Virus record (IMG/VR): IMGVR_UViG_3300005264_000830
Location: 62,001-126,000 of that record
Reading direction: 5' to 3' (one strand)
DNA from: a virus
Length of the DNA: 64,000 bases
The translations under genes and the position numbers were made by a program. Shown piece by piece: positions 1-10,209 of the stretch. Numbering within the stretch: the stretch's first letter is position 1; each line of letters starts with the position of its first letter. Under the pieces are notes generated by a model that searched no databases, was not told the DNA's origin, and saw only the letters and a program-made list of their open reading frames with translations.

Positions 1-3000
1 TTTAAGAACAGTACTTCTTATTATGAAGTTGCTAGTTATACATATACAGGTTTTGGAAATAAAGTGTATGTTGATCTAGCTGCTTACTCTGGTGGATCGA
101 CAAATCCATTAGTCGAAGTTTATTTTTACTATTTTTCTTTATTTTCTGGTCTATGTTACATAGGGGATTTAGATTCAGAATTTTTAGTAGTTACCCCTCT
201 TATACCTCATAAAGTATATATACAAGCACCTCCGGGGCAAAGTAGTGGGGTGTACGAAGCTGCTTTTAATAGTAGTACTAATGACTTAGCACCAGTTACA
301 TTAATAGATGATTCTTTTTCAAGTTCTGATTGGTATACTAATTGGGAATACAATTTAGGTACTACTGACAGTAATAATACTTTTTTAGAGAAGGATGGGG
401 AGCTCCACCCATTTATCGGGCCTTGGGAAACGATTTACATTGAAAAACAATTTCCTCCTGGAATTATAAGTTTTGATTTAGAGGTACATTTTAGACTTGA
501 TTTTCCTAATACTATGGAATATGCAATAGAGTTACTTAATTCTAGTGATGAAGTCGTTTTACAAATGATATTAACAGGGTATGGGAACAACACTGCAAAA
601 TTAAATATAGAGTCTCCTGTGCCATTAGATCAAGAAATTTTACGTGAAATTGGGTCTGTTAATTATAATGATCTTATTTTTAAAGATGGCACATTTACAA
701 AAGAGACTAGTAAGTATACAGAGGGGTTTAAGTTTATTGTTAAAAAAAACTATAATACATTAAACACTATTAAATTACAAAATACTAGTGGTAGTACTAA
801 TTATTATAATAGTACAAATAGAGGAGGTTTTGTTGACAGAGTAAGTAAATTAAAAATTTCTTATACAAACCTATCAAGTGACTCTATTTTTGATCAGAAA
901 ATGAATTTTAGTACAAACTATGTGGGTCTTACATTACTACCAAAATTTAGTGATAAAGAGTCCATTGTGTTAGAGTTTTTAGATAGTCAACCGGTAGATG
1001 CTATTAAAATAGTACAACCTGTTGGGGATATTACACACATGTCGGTCGCCATAAGCAATTTTAATGATAATGATTTTATTATGTGGGCCAGAAATTTTAT
1101 AAAATCGAGTAATTTAACTATACCTCATTATAAAATATATGCTAATTGTGGGTATTACCAACAATACGCTCTTTATTCTAGACCATGGTATATTTTTGAT
1201 AGTGATTCCACTTTGTTTACTGGAGCTAATGAGACTACAGTACACACAATTTATGATTTTGGTGAAGGAAATCATCGTGTACTTTCAGCAATGAGGTATC
1301 AAATTTATTATTCTAATCCTAGCTACACTGAATATACAACAATGCAGATATACGGATCAAACGAGTATAAGGCTGGCTACGACACAACAGCCTCCTATTT
1401 TTCCACAGTCAGGTTCGATTTTTCTGTCGCTACTTTGTTATCAGAATTTACTGTTCAATATAACTACGATTCTTATATGTATGGCAGAGAAGAAATATTT
1501 AATAATAATAATGCTTATAGATATTATATAATAAATTTTCCGGCAATAGATGATGAAAATCACACAATAAAAATACGTTTTATGCAATTGTATGAGTACT
1601 TACCACGTATTTTCAATGGGCTTATTATTACAAATGAAAATTATATAAATTCTTTAGCTATTGATTTAGAGCAAATACATAATTTAGAATTTTTAAGAAA
1701 TTATGGACCAATTGGTTCTCCAGGTCTATTAGATTTATTAAATGAAAACTATCTACATTATTCTTCAACTGAAACGTCTAATATAAATGATGTAGTTTGG
1801 AAGTCTAACATTCCTACTTTATTATTACATTTTAATAAGTATGAAGATGAAGTTACCGCTACTAGAGAAATAAGTACTGCTGGAGCAGTTAGTTTATATT
1901 CAGGCGGAGGAGTATTTGCCGGACAGGCGGTTTTTGGTAATTTGAATTTAACAACTTTAACCCCCCATATGACTGCTGGACATGGAACCGCTTATAATTA
2001 TGCAATAGCAAATAGAGTATTTAATCCAGTAAACGTTCCATCATTAACTCTTGAAAATAAAGATTCTGCGTTTTTGGAAATTGAACTAAAAGTATCAGTA
2101 ATAAATAATATAGATTGGGGACAGGTAGAAATAACATCTAATTCAAGTAGTTATAACACTAATGAATGGTGCTACCCATTCAATAGTAACGGGGATGATC
2201 CTTTGAATCTTATTGAGATATTAAATACTGCTGGTGCTAATAATTGGGTAAAAGTACTTCTTCCACTTTCTGATTTCAACACTGTGGGGGCTGATCCGGA
2301 TCCAGCAAGTTGGAGACGTGTTCGTTTTTATACTAAATTGAAGAGTCAAGCTATGGACGTTTATTATAGGAATCCAAAAATTGGCTTTATAGTTCCTATG
2401 CAAGGCCAATTAAATATTATGTATGATCAATCTTTAGCATTAGCTAATAATGATTTTACTATAGATTTTTGGTTTAAAAGGTCAATTACAGATGTAGATT
2501 ATGAATGGCGCATTAGTGAAATAACAGGGGATAATTTTACTGGAAGTACTGGAGAAGTAGACCCAGATTTATGGACTATATCAAAATCTGTTTCAGCTTC
2601 AGCAGAAATTTATAATAATAAAGCAAGGGTCACTATCCCTGTCAGTAGTGCTGATGAGTCAGTTACGTTACAATTTAAGTATAGTTTACATGGAGACTTT
2701 GATATTCAAGTTGATTATGATGAGATTTTCGAAGATTTGCCCTCATCTTCTATATCATATCCTGCACAATTACAAGTTTATTATGGGGATAGTCGTGCAC
2801 AGATTGGAACTACATGGACTTCTTCTTTAAGAAGGATGCTAGTTACTAGTACTCCTACAAATCCTTTTATTCAAATTTCTACTCATTATCCAACAGGCAA
2901 ACTAAGAATTACTAGAGTAGGTTCAACACTTAAAGGTTATTATTGGACTGGTTCTCAATGGGAATGGAACGGAAACGTTTCAGGATACCAATTTCCTGAT

Positions 3001-6000
3001 ACAGGTACGGAGCCTGTGTCGGTTTGTATAACATCTTCAGCGGATTTTAATGGAGGTTGCACAATAGATTGGGACAATTTTAAAGTAAATTCAGGTGATC
3101 TGGCCTATCAAGTTCCTATAGGCACAGCTGGAATTTTGGGGCAGGTTTCCTCTCATCCCACAACATCTGCTTTTTCTTTCATGTTTTCTTCTACAAATAA
3201 TTTAGTAGCGTCACTGCACGTTCTTGGGGGAGTATTTGTTTTTTCTTCTATACTTCCTGTGCTCGACTCTGATTGGCATCATGTGGCATTAAATAGAAAT
3301 CAAACTAGCGTATCTTTTTATTTAGATGGTCTGGCACAAGATGGAAGAAATATTGGGAAAGATACTATAATAAATATATCTACAGAAGATATTGTAATTG
3401 GAACTGTAGATTCTAATAATTTTTGTGGGACAATATCAGAATTTCGTATGTTAATAGGAGAAAGTGATTTAAAGTCGGGGTTCGTTCCTCCAATTGTTGA
3501 ATATAGTATAGATACTACTTTAGGTGATAAGACCAACGCTAGATGGGTTAAGATAGATCTTTTGTGTGGTGATGGGAATGATAGAGCTTTACAATATGTG
3601 GGAATTTACCCAGATATAAGGTATCCATTTATACTTTCTGGAGGAAATAATTGTGAATGGATTTCACTAGGCAATAGGTTGTCAGATTATGAAAATATTA
3701 GTAGAAATTTAGCCATAAATGCAAGTATTATCGGAGACGATTATATCAAAGAGAATTTTGAAAACGATTTGTCAGATGAGTGGTCAAATTTAATTAATAC
3801 TACTAGTAATATTAATGTCTCACATACAGACTTTGGTGGTACTCATCCAGACTCATTCTGGGCTAGTTATTATAATAATTTTAATACTTCAGGTTCATTT
3901 ATAAAACATGAAAACAATAAGCTTAAAGTGTATTTTTCAGATACTGAAAACAATGACTGCGGGTTTAATACCCCATCTTTTATATCAACAGATTGTACTT
4001 GTGAAGTTCGTTTTAAACTTTCACATACTTCTAGAGTAGCTAGATTTTGGGTAGGATTAAGGGTCTATGCTGAGAATGGTGATTGGCTTGATGTAAGATT
4101 ACATATTTATGCAGGAATACAGTGGAGAGTAGACTATGGTAACGTAGGAGGAGGCTCTAGTTATTATTCCTATGGGAGTTTTGCTGGTGAATTGATAGGA
4201 TTGAAACTTAAAAGGGTTAATTCAACAATATATTCCTATTATTTAGACGATAACGGCTGGCATCAAGTACCTACTACAAGAACAGTAGATCATTTTTCAG
4301 CACAAGAAATTTATTTCATGTTGTGGTTAAGTAAGGAGCAAGCGTATCCAGAAATTGAAGTTGAAGTAGATTATATAAGAGTAACAGAAGTTATCGATGA
4401 GACTATTACTACTATTTGGGATACCACTGTGTCTGGTTTTGAAGGTAATGCTTTAAGTTATCATACTCCAGAGTTTATGCTAGATGAGGGTCCTATTTTT
4501 AGTCCTGAAATATTGTCAGCCGGCACACAAATACAATTTTTTGAGTATTATTACTATAATACTGGTGTTGGAGGAGCAGGGTTTTCTATAGAAGATAATG
4601 AGGGTAATGAAATAATAGGAGTCGCTACTACATCTCCAGGTTGGGCAATTAGTAGTGCAAATATTGGGTGGGAGAATGTTAATAGTGCTCCAGTTAGTGG
4701 AAACTCAGGCTGGTACAGGGTAAAACTTACATTTGATTGGCAAAATGGGCTTTGTGATATTGACTGGGAGGATATATCAGGCGGGTATACTAATACTTAT
4801 TCTAAGGAATTGAAGTATAATACCAATGTAAAAAGTTTTCATATAAGATCTACATTTGGTAATGCATGGGGGCTTGATTTTATAAATGTTATATTTGATA
4901 AAATAACAATTATGCCATTATTGACTCATTTACTAGATTTTGAAAGATCAAATTGTATATCAGGAAATATTGAAGCCACTGGATTAGAGAGTTCTTGGGG
5001 CTGGCCTTCTTCAGAAAAATCTCCTACATTACTTCTAGATTTAGGAGAAATTTATTCTGTAGATAATTTTAAAATATACCATAGACCTGAACCAAGTGAT
5101 TTTAGTTCTTACATGAATTATAACTACACAATCTCCAGCGCAACATCTATTTCAGGAACATTTGAAACTTTATTTAATATTACTGGGCATAGTGAATCAG
5201 AGTGGTCCCCATATCAAACCAGTTATGTTTTAGATGAGCCAAAAGATATGCGTATTGTACGGTTAGTTATAACTAGTTATAAAGTGCCTGATAATATACC
5301 AGTTATACGAAAATATAATAGAGATGGTACTTCTGAATTGATAAAGGTAGATGGTGGGTTTTTAAGAGAATTCGAAGTATGGACCAGTGTTGGACAAGAT
5401 CCAGTAAATAGTGAAGATCACCCTATAATTTGTATGGATTTATTAGATCAATTTAATTTAACTAACCATGCATTAGTAGGTCCTCAGGAGGCTAGAAAAG
5501 ATGCCGATCGAGACGCTAAATTATGGTCTAATAATAATGATTTTTTTCAATATGCTGATTCTAATACTTTAGACCCGCACCAAGTCGCCTTTTCAGAAAC
5601 TAACGACTACTCGTATCCTTTCCAGTATGTTGAAGAACTTATGATTGATGATGGATCAAATGGTCCATTTTCATTAGGGTCTACAACTTTTTTACCTAGT
5701 GGAAACTATGTTGTAAAATGGAATGTATTTAATTCTTTAGAGCCTGGAGATATAAGTATAAGTATAATAGGCCATACTATAATTAAAGTTTCTTCAGAGG
5801 GAGTTAGTACTTCTTGGATTCAGCAATCTAGCAATTTTAGATTAGAAACAGCTGGGTATTTTACTGTTCAGTTAGAGGCTAATAGAACAGGTACTGAAAA
5901 TTGGGCAGTTAAAGAAATTTACTTCCAATCATATATGACAACTTCTAGATGGGTGGCTTTACGTAGAAATACTGCAACAAATTTTGAATGGACTCAAGGA

Positions 6001-7515
6001 GCACCCTATGATACTTCTTTAGATAATCATGAGGGAGTTGATTATTTGAGTTATTTATCTCTATATTCAGCAGATAAACATCCTCCTACAGAATATAGCC
6101 ATTGGTGGACATCTGTTATTAGTACATTAAGTACTGATTCTTTAAATCTAAAGAAATATAAACGTTCTCTGCGAATTGATTACCCAGATTCTTATACGGA
6201 AGATAACATTAGATTTTTAGAGGGAGACTGTTTTGGCTTAGATAGTTCATTTTCTATTAAAGATGCTTTACATGTATGGTTCTTTATAAATGATGTGAAT
6301 AAATTAGATTTGGATTATGGAGGAATTGCTTTTGGAGTGTTTACTAGCTATGTTAAACCAAATTTACTTTGGGAAACCACCCATAATTCTGCTTCTTATT
6401 TTGCTCTTCCAGGAGAATTAGAAAAAAAACATGCAGGGTATGTAGATCATAGTGCAACTTCTCCAGGCGTTTATATGTGGTGGTTCAAAGATATGGATTT
6501 AAAAAGCGGATGGAATCAGTTGAAATTACGTTTTGATAAATACAACTCAGTGATTCCATTACCAGAAGAGAATACTGGAAAATTAAGTTCAGCTTTAAAT
6601 TTTAGGAATCATTTAATGTCTTCATTCGGCATTGTATGTAGAGGTAAAGGAGAAGCTTTTTATATGTTACTAGATGATCTGAGGATCGAACGCAATTATT
6701 ATTATGATGAGGTAATGTATGGTAATAAAGGGCTATGTTTAACTTGGGAGGATTATGCTGAAATACCGTTAAGTGGGATAGACACTATGAAAGGTACCAT
6801 CTCTATGTGGTTGAAACTATATTCTAGTACTGCCGGTATAGACCATTTTAATGATTTGGCATCACGAACTCTATTTACTTTAATTGACACAGGGAATACT
6901 AGTATATCTCTAAGTATACGATCCGGAAGTTGGTTTGAAATAGGGGTTGGTAATACTAAATCAGGGTATGTACCATTACACATTGATACAACTAAGGTAG
7001 CTGTAGGGGAGGCTGCCTTTAACATAGATGAAAAAGTACACTTAGCTTTAACTTGGAGTAAAGACTCTTCTGGGTTCGATAATAAAGACACAATACGATT
7101 ATATGTTAATGGAGAATTATATTTTAGAAGCAGCATATCTTGGGAACAAGGAGATAGTAAAAATGTATTACTAAGATTGGGGGGAGGAAATACATATTTA
7201 GCTAATAATGATGATACTGATGGTAGTGCCATCTTTAGTGACGTAAAATTTTATAATTATTGTAAAACCGAGTTCAATATTAATGAATTATCTCCAGAGA
7301 AAGAATTAAGTACAGTAGTTCCAAATGATCTTGTACAATTATCGATGAATAATGAAACCTTCTATAGTAGTAGAGACCAAGAATTACCTTTTGAGTTTAA
7401 AGAAGTAAATCCAGGAGAAATAATTCCTGTTTATGTGAGAGTAGATAAGAGTAATATGGATAAATTAGATAAAGTAACAGGATCAATAACTGTAGAATGG
7501 AAGGTACCTGTTTAA
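1..7515 (+). CDS. Giant multidomain tail fibre/adhesion-type virion protein (5' partial)
   Basis: The frame is open from the first base, with no stop and no convincing start, so the gene begins upstream; at least 2504 residues are visible. The GTG at 64 has no ribosome site and is not a likely start. Recognisable modules are: a LamG/concanavalin-like fold at about residues 800-1150, interrupted at about 844-1034 by the GDFDIQVDY-type module shared with later genes; a discoidin-like (F5/8C) stretch near 1650-1760; and a second LamG-like fold at about 2240-2430, with the typical strands around 'LALTWSKD' and 'IRLYVNGELYF'. The C-terminus ends in a beta-rich domain. The protein is rich in Asn, Ser, Thr and Tyr, as virion beta-structures are. 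Carbohydrate binding is inferred from the folds. The next gene follows 9 bp downstream. Confidence 0.85.
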   Translation, partial: FKNSTSYYEVASYTYTGFGNKVYVDLAAYSGGSTNPLVEVYFYYFSLFSGLCYIGDLDSEFLVVTPLIPHKVYIQAPPGQSSGVYEAAFNSSTNDLAPVTLIDDSFSSSDWYTNWEYNLGTTDSNNTFLEKDGELHPFIGPWETIYIEKQFPPGIISFDLEVHFRLDFPNTMEYAIELLNSSDEVVLQMILTGYGNNTAKLNIESPVPLDQEILREIGSVNYNDLIFKDGTFTKETSKYTEGFKFIVKKNYNTLNTIKLQNTSGSTNYYNSTNRGGFVDRVSKLKISYTNLSSDSIFDQKMNFSTNYVGLTLLPKFSDKESIVLEFLDSQPVDAIKIVQPVGDITHMSVAISNFNDNDFIMWARNFIKSSNLTIPHYKIYANCGYYQQYALYSRPWYIFDSDSTLFTGANETTVHTIYDFGEGNHRVLSAMRYQIYYSNPSYTEYTTMQIYGSNEYKAGYDTTASYFSTVRFDFSVATLLSEFTVQYNYDSYMYGREEIFNNNNAYRYYIINFPAIDDENHTIKIRFMQLYEYLPRIFNGLIITNENYINSLAIDLEQIHNLEFLRNYGPIGSPGLLDLLNENYLHYSSTETSNINDVVWKSNIPTLLLHFNKYEDEVTATREISTAGAVSLYSGGGVFAGQAVFGNLNLTTLTPHMTAGHGTAYNYAIANRVFNPVNVPSLTLENKDSAFLEIELKVSVINNIDWGQVEITSNSSSYNTNEWCYPFNSNGDDPLNLIEILNTAGANNWVKVLLPLSDFNTVGADPDPASWRRVRFYTKLKSQAMDVYYRNPKIGFIVPMQGQLNIMYDQSLALANNDFTIDFWFKRSITDVDYEWRISEITGDNFTGSTGEVDPDLWTISKSVSASAEIYNNKARVTIPVSSADESVTLQFKYSLHGDFDIQVDYDEIFEDLPSSSISYPAQLQVYYGDSRAQIGTTWTSSLRRMLVTSTPTNPFIQISTHYPTGKLRITRVGSTLKGYYWTGSQWEWNGNVSGYQFPDTGTEPVSVCITSSADFNGGCTIDWDNFKVNSGDLAYQVPIGTAGILGQVSSHPTTSAFSFMFSSTNNLVASLHVLGGVFVFSSILPVLDSDWHHVALNRNQTSVSFYLDGLAQDGRNIGKDTIINISTEDIVIGTVDSNNFCGTISEFRMLIGESDLKSGFVPPIVEYSIDTTLGDKTNARWVKIDLLCGDGNDRALQYVGIYPDIRYPFILSGGNNCEWISLGNRLSDYENISRNLAINASIIGDDYIKENFENDLSDEWSNLINTTSNINVSHTDFGGTHPDSFWASYYNNFNTSGSFIKHENNKLKVYFSDTENNDCGFNTPSFISTDCTCEVRFKLSHTSRVARFWVGLRVYAENGDWLDVRLHIYAGIQWRVDYGNVGGGSSYYSYGSFAGELIGLKLKRVNSTIYSYYLDDNGWHQVPTTRTVDHFSAQEIYFMLWLSKEQAYPEIEVEVDYIRVTEVIDETITTIWDTTVSGFEGNALSYHTPEFMLDEGPIFSPEILSAGTQIQFFEYYYYNTGVGGAGFSIEDNEGNEIIGVATTSPGWAISSANIGWENVNSAPVSGNSGWYRVKLTFDWQNGLCDIDWEDISGGYTNTYSKELKYNTNVKSFHIRSTFGNAWGLDFINVIFDKITIMPLLTHLLDFERSNCISGNIEATGLESSWGWPSSEKSPTLLLDLGEIYSVDNFKIYHRPEPSDFSSYMNYNYTISSATSISGTFETLFNITGHSESEWSPYQTSYVLDEPKDMRIVRLVITSYKVPDNIPVIRKYNRDGTSELIKVDGGFLREFEVWTSVGQDPVNSEDHPIICMDLLDQFNLTNHALVGPQEARKDADRDAKLWSNNNDFFQYADSNTLDPHQVAFSETNDYSYPFQYVEELMIDDGSNGPFSLGSTTFLPSGNYVVKWNVFNSLEPGDISISIIGHTIIKVSSEGVSTSWIQQSSNFRLETAGYFTVQLEANRTGTENWAVKEIYFQSYMTTSRWVALRRNTATNFEWTQGAPYDTSLDNHEGVDYLSYLSLYSADKHPPTEYSHWWTSVISTLSTDSLNLKKYKRSLRIDYPDSYTEDNIRFLEGDCFGLDSSFSIKDALHVWFFINDVNKLDLDYGGIAFGVFTSYVKPNLLWETTHNSASYFALPGELEKKHAGYVDHSATSPGVYMWWFKDMDLKSGWNQLKLRFDKYNSVIPLPEENTGKLSSALNFRNHLMSSFGIVCRGKGEAFYMLLDDLRIERNYYYDEVMYGNKGLCLTWEDYAEIPLSGIDTMKGTISMWLKLYSSTAGIDHFNDLASRTLFTLIDTGNTSISLSIRSGSWFEIGVGNTKSGYVPLHIDTTKVAVGEAAFNIDEKVHLALTWSKDSSGFDNKDTIRLYVNGELYFRSSISWEQGDSKNVLLRLGGGNTYLANNDDTDGSAIFSDVKFYNYCKTEFNINELSPEKELSTVVPNDLVQLSMNNETFYSSRDQELPFEFKEVNPGEIIPVYVRVDKSNMDKLDKVTGSITVEWKVPV

Positions 7516-7524
7516 GGAGAATAA

Positions 7525-10209
7525 ATGGCTCAATATAATTTAATAGACATTGGAACAATAGGTAGTAGTACTGTATCTGGCACCGGGAATAAAGCCCTAT
7601 CTGTAGATGAATTACGGTTATTGTATGATAATAATACTACTACGTCTGGTATAGTTTTAGGACCATCTGATGTATTATACCTGGATATTGATATTGGTTA
7701 TAGAATAAAAATGGACGACATTAAATTATTTATATCTGTTTCAGGAGATAGAGAGGTTGCTCTTACTAATGTAGATTTTTATTATAAAAATGATGAATTA
7801 GATTCGTTTACACTGTGTGCTAAGGAACAAGATAGCACTACTTTTTACCCAATAGATACTCCAGATCTATTTGCTCCTAGATATTTTAGAGTGGTAATTA
7901 ATAATATTCAGGCAGATATCTATGAACTACAGTTAATGAATGATGATACCCAAGTATCTTTTGGCACAAGTGGGAATGATACTTTAGTTTTAGTGGATCA
8001 ATTAAATGGGGGTTATACTTCGCTAGGTATATTTAATAATAGTGATATTGATACCGATCCAGTAACAGCTTATGTAATAGTAGATTACCAGAGGAACGCC
8101 TCTGATTTTTATATAAAATTGGCTAGCTCTTTTGATGGGGAGTACTATGGTTTAAATGATGGTTTAATTCTTCAAGATAATGATTTAACTTCAATTGTAA
8201 GATGGAATAATGGTATATTTAATAACACAATGGTATACCCTGAAAATGAGAGTATTATTACTACCAACTATGAAATAGGGTATTATACTACTCCAATATT
8301 TTCTATAGGGGACGTATTTGAAGCTACTTTTTTATTGTCTGATGTAACTACTATAAGTGGGTCTTCCATAACTTGGGATGAAGCTGCTCCTAGTGGCACA
8401 ATAAAAGTTAGAAGCAGTAATACTTCTCCATTATCGTTTACTAAGTTATTTTGGCTGCATAAACGAAGCGATAATCGGATAGTGATACTTGAAGGAGATA
8501 TGACAACTGGCAATAAAATTGATACAAAAAAAGACTGTTTCGATGGGTCAACTCGTTACACCCCAAAGCGTGTCATATTTGATCGAGAGAGGGCTCATTA
8601 TATTGTTTTATGTAAATATCAGTATAGTAGTACTTTGGAATGGAGATTACGAAAGTATGATTATAATACTGGAACAAATTTGTATAGTTCCACTAGTTCT
8701 ACATTTAATGATATAAGTACAAATATGGATGTTGATAAGCAAGGTAATGTGTGGGGAAGTGCTACTGGTAATAGATATTCTTTAGTGTGTTTTAACTATA
8801 CTCTTGCCACTAGAACAACAATAAGGACAGAGGATTTAGCTTTTGTAACCGATTTATCTGCAAATAAAATCAGCTCTAGTTGTTGGTATACTGATAATGA
8901 AAAAAGTCAAGTATCTCATGTAGCTTCTGATGGTTCAGTTATGACTTCATTTAGTATGGCAAGCCCTACTTATATATGTTCAATATTAGATGGAGGTTGT
9001 TTTGTTGTGAACGCATCAGAAGCCGTTATAGTTAGATTTGATATTAATGGAGATCAGCTAAGTTATTTTCATTTTGATGCAGAAAAAACAATTAATGCTA
9101 TTAGTTATGGCTTTAATAGTGCTAACGTTTTATTTAATATTGAAAGACTATGGTTAATTATTAACGCTTCATATGTAGTTCAATTGGATTTTTCAGGAAG
9201 AGAAATAACTGAGACTATAGTACCATCTCCTACTGGAATTGAAGCCTTTCCAGGGGGATGTTTAGTGTATTCTTCTTATAATCATATAACTTATCAATTA
9301 GATACCAATGGGGAGATAGTAAGAATATGGAATTTTAGTTCGTATCCTACTAAGGGTGGTATGCCTTTTCCAGTTATAATTGATTATAACGAGTTTTTAA
9401 CTATGGAAGAGATTGGTAATATTTTACCTGTTTCACACGATCCGTATTGGGGCACAGATTTAAATTGGGTAGAAGTTGTAAGATCTGGGTATAAGTTACC
9501 TCATAAGAAGTACCACCAAGCTATGTTTAAAATTTTTCCTCAAATGTGTAAATTACCTCTAATTAATCCAGACGCAGAGACTGGAGATATTACAGGGTGG
9601 GATAAGAATTACTCTCGCTATGGGGATGATGATTTTAAAGCAGTAACCTCACCAATATGGGAAGGACAATATGTTTTTTCTATGATCCCTTTATCGACTA
9701 TTTTTAATTACTACGTTTATCAAAAGATAGATATACAGTCAATAGATATAGATTATGAAGAACAAGAACGAGAGAAACTTGAATTTTATTTTAGATATGT
9801 TATGAAGGCGAGTAATACATACCAAAATTATTTAATTATAAAAGTAGTGCAACAAAATCAAGGTTATGATGATATTAAGACTACTACTTCTGCTGAACAT
9901 AGTCATACAAATTGGCAAACACATTATTTAAAAGATACTATATTATCAGAAACTAAGTATATTGAAATTAGGTTAGGTGGAAATCATTATTATAACAATA
10001 ATTTTATTTATTTGGATGCAATGGAGATATATATATTTCGTTCTCCTACTTTAAATAGAGTAGTTATTCCAAAACCTATAAAAATTACAGAGTTACGACC
10101 ACAAGAATATAAAAATATCTATATAAAAACAGAATTTCCAGAAGAAGCTGCTTATACAGAATATGAAACAAGATTAAGATGTTGGTGGGGAAATGAGGAG
10201 GAAAATTAA
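7525..10209 (+). CDS. Virion protein with discoidin-like, beta-propeller-like and carbohydrate-binding-like modules
   Basis: An 894-aa protein starting at ATG after a strong AAGGAGA site. Residues about 40-145 resemble a discoidin-type fold ('RIKMDDIKLFISVSGDREV', later 'RYFRVVINNI'). Residues about 300-650 show repeated short blade-like segments (for example 'NMDVDKQGNVWGSATGNRYS') typical of a beta-propeller. From about 680 to 840 there is a carbohydrate-binding-like module beginning 'NPDAETGDITGW'; the same motif opens the C-terminal module of the 30871-32301 gene. It lies in the tail-gene operon and its TAA overlaps the next ATG. A receptor-binding or fibre-accessory role is inferred from folds and position; no catalytic residues are evident. 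Confidence 0.8.
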   Translation: MAQYNLIDIGTIGSSTVSGTGNKALSVDELRLLYDNNTTTSGIVLGPSDVLYLDIDIGYRIKMDDIKLFISVSGDREVALTNVDFYYKNDELDSFTLCAKEQDSTTFYPIDTPDLFAPRYFRVVINNIQADIYELQLMNDDTQVSFGTSGNDTLVLVDQLNGGYTSLGIFNNSDIDTDPVTAYVIVDYQRNASDFYIKLASSFDGEYYGLNDGLILQDNDLTSIVRWNNGIFNNTMVYPENESIITTNYEIGYYTTPIFSIGDVFEATFLLSDVTTISGSSITWDEAAPSGTIKVRSSNTSPLSFTKLFWLHKRSDNRIVILEGDMTTGNKIDTKKDCFDGSTRYTPKRVIFDRERAHYIVLCKYQYSSTLEWRLRKYDYNTGTNLYSSTSSTFNDISTNMDVDKQGNVWGSATGNRYSLVCFNYTLATRTTIRTEDLAFVTDLSANKISSSCWYTDNEKSQVSHVASDGSVMTSFSMASPTYICSILDGGCFVVNASEAVIVRFDINGDQLSYFHFDAEKTINAISYGFNSANVLFNIERLWLIINASYVVQLDFSGREITETIVPSPTGIEAFPGGCLVYSSYNHITYQLDTNGEIVRIWNFSSYPTKGGMPFPVIIDYNEFLTMEEIGNILPVSHDPYWGTDLNWVEVVRSGYKLPHKKYHQAMFKIFPQMCKLPLINPDAETGDITGWDKNYSRYGDDDFKAVTSPIWEGQYVFSMIPLSTIFNYYVYQKIDIQSIDIDYEEQEREKLEFYFRYVMKASNTYQNYLIIKVVQQNQGYDDIKTTTSAEHSHTNWQTHYLKDTILSETKYIEIRLGGNHYYNNNFIYLDAMEIYIFRSPTLNRVVIPKPIKITELRPQEYKNIYIKTEFPEEAAYTEYETRLRCWWGNEEEN

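Noticed and set aside
6753-7232. Minus-strand 159-codon frame
   Set aside because: Complete shadow of the first virion gene with no ribosome site or domain.
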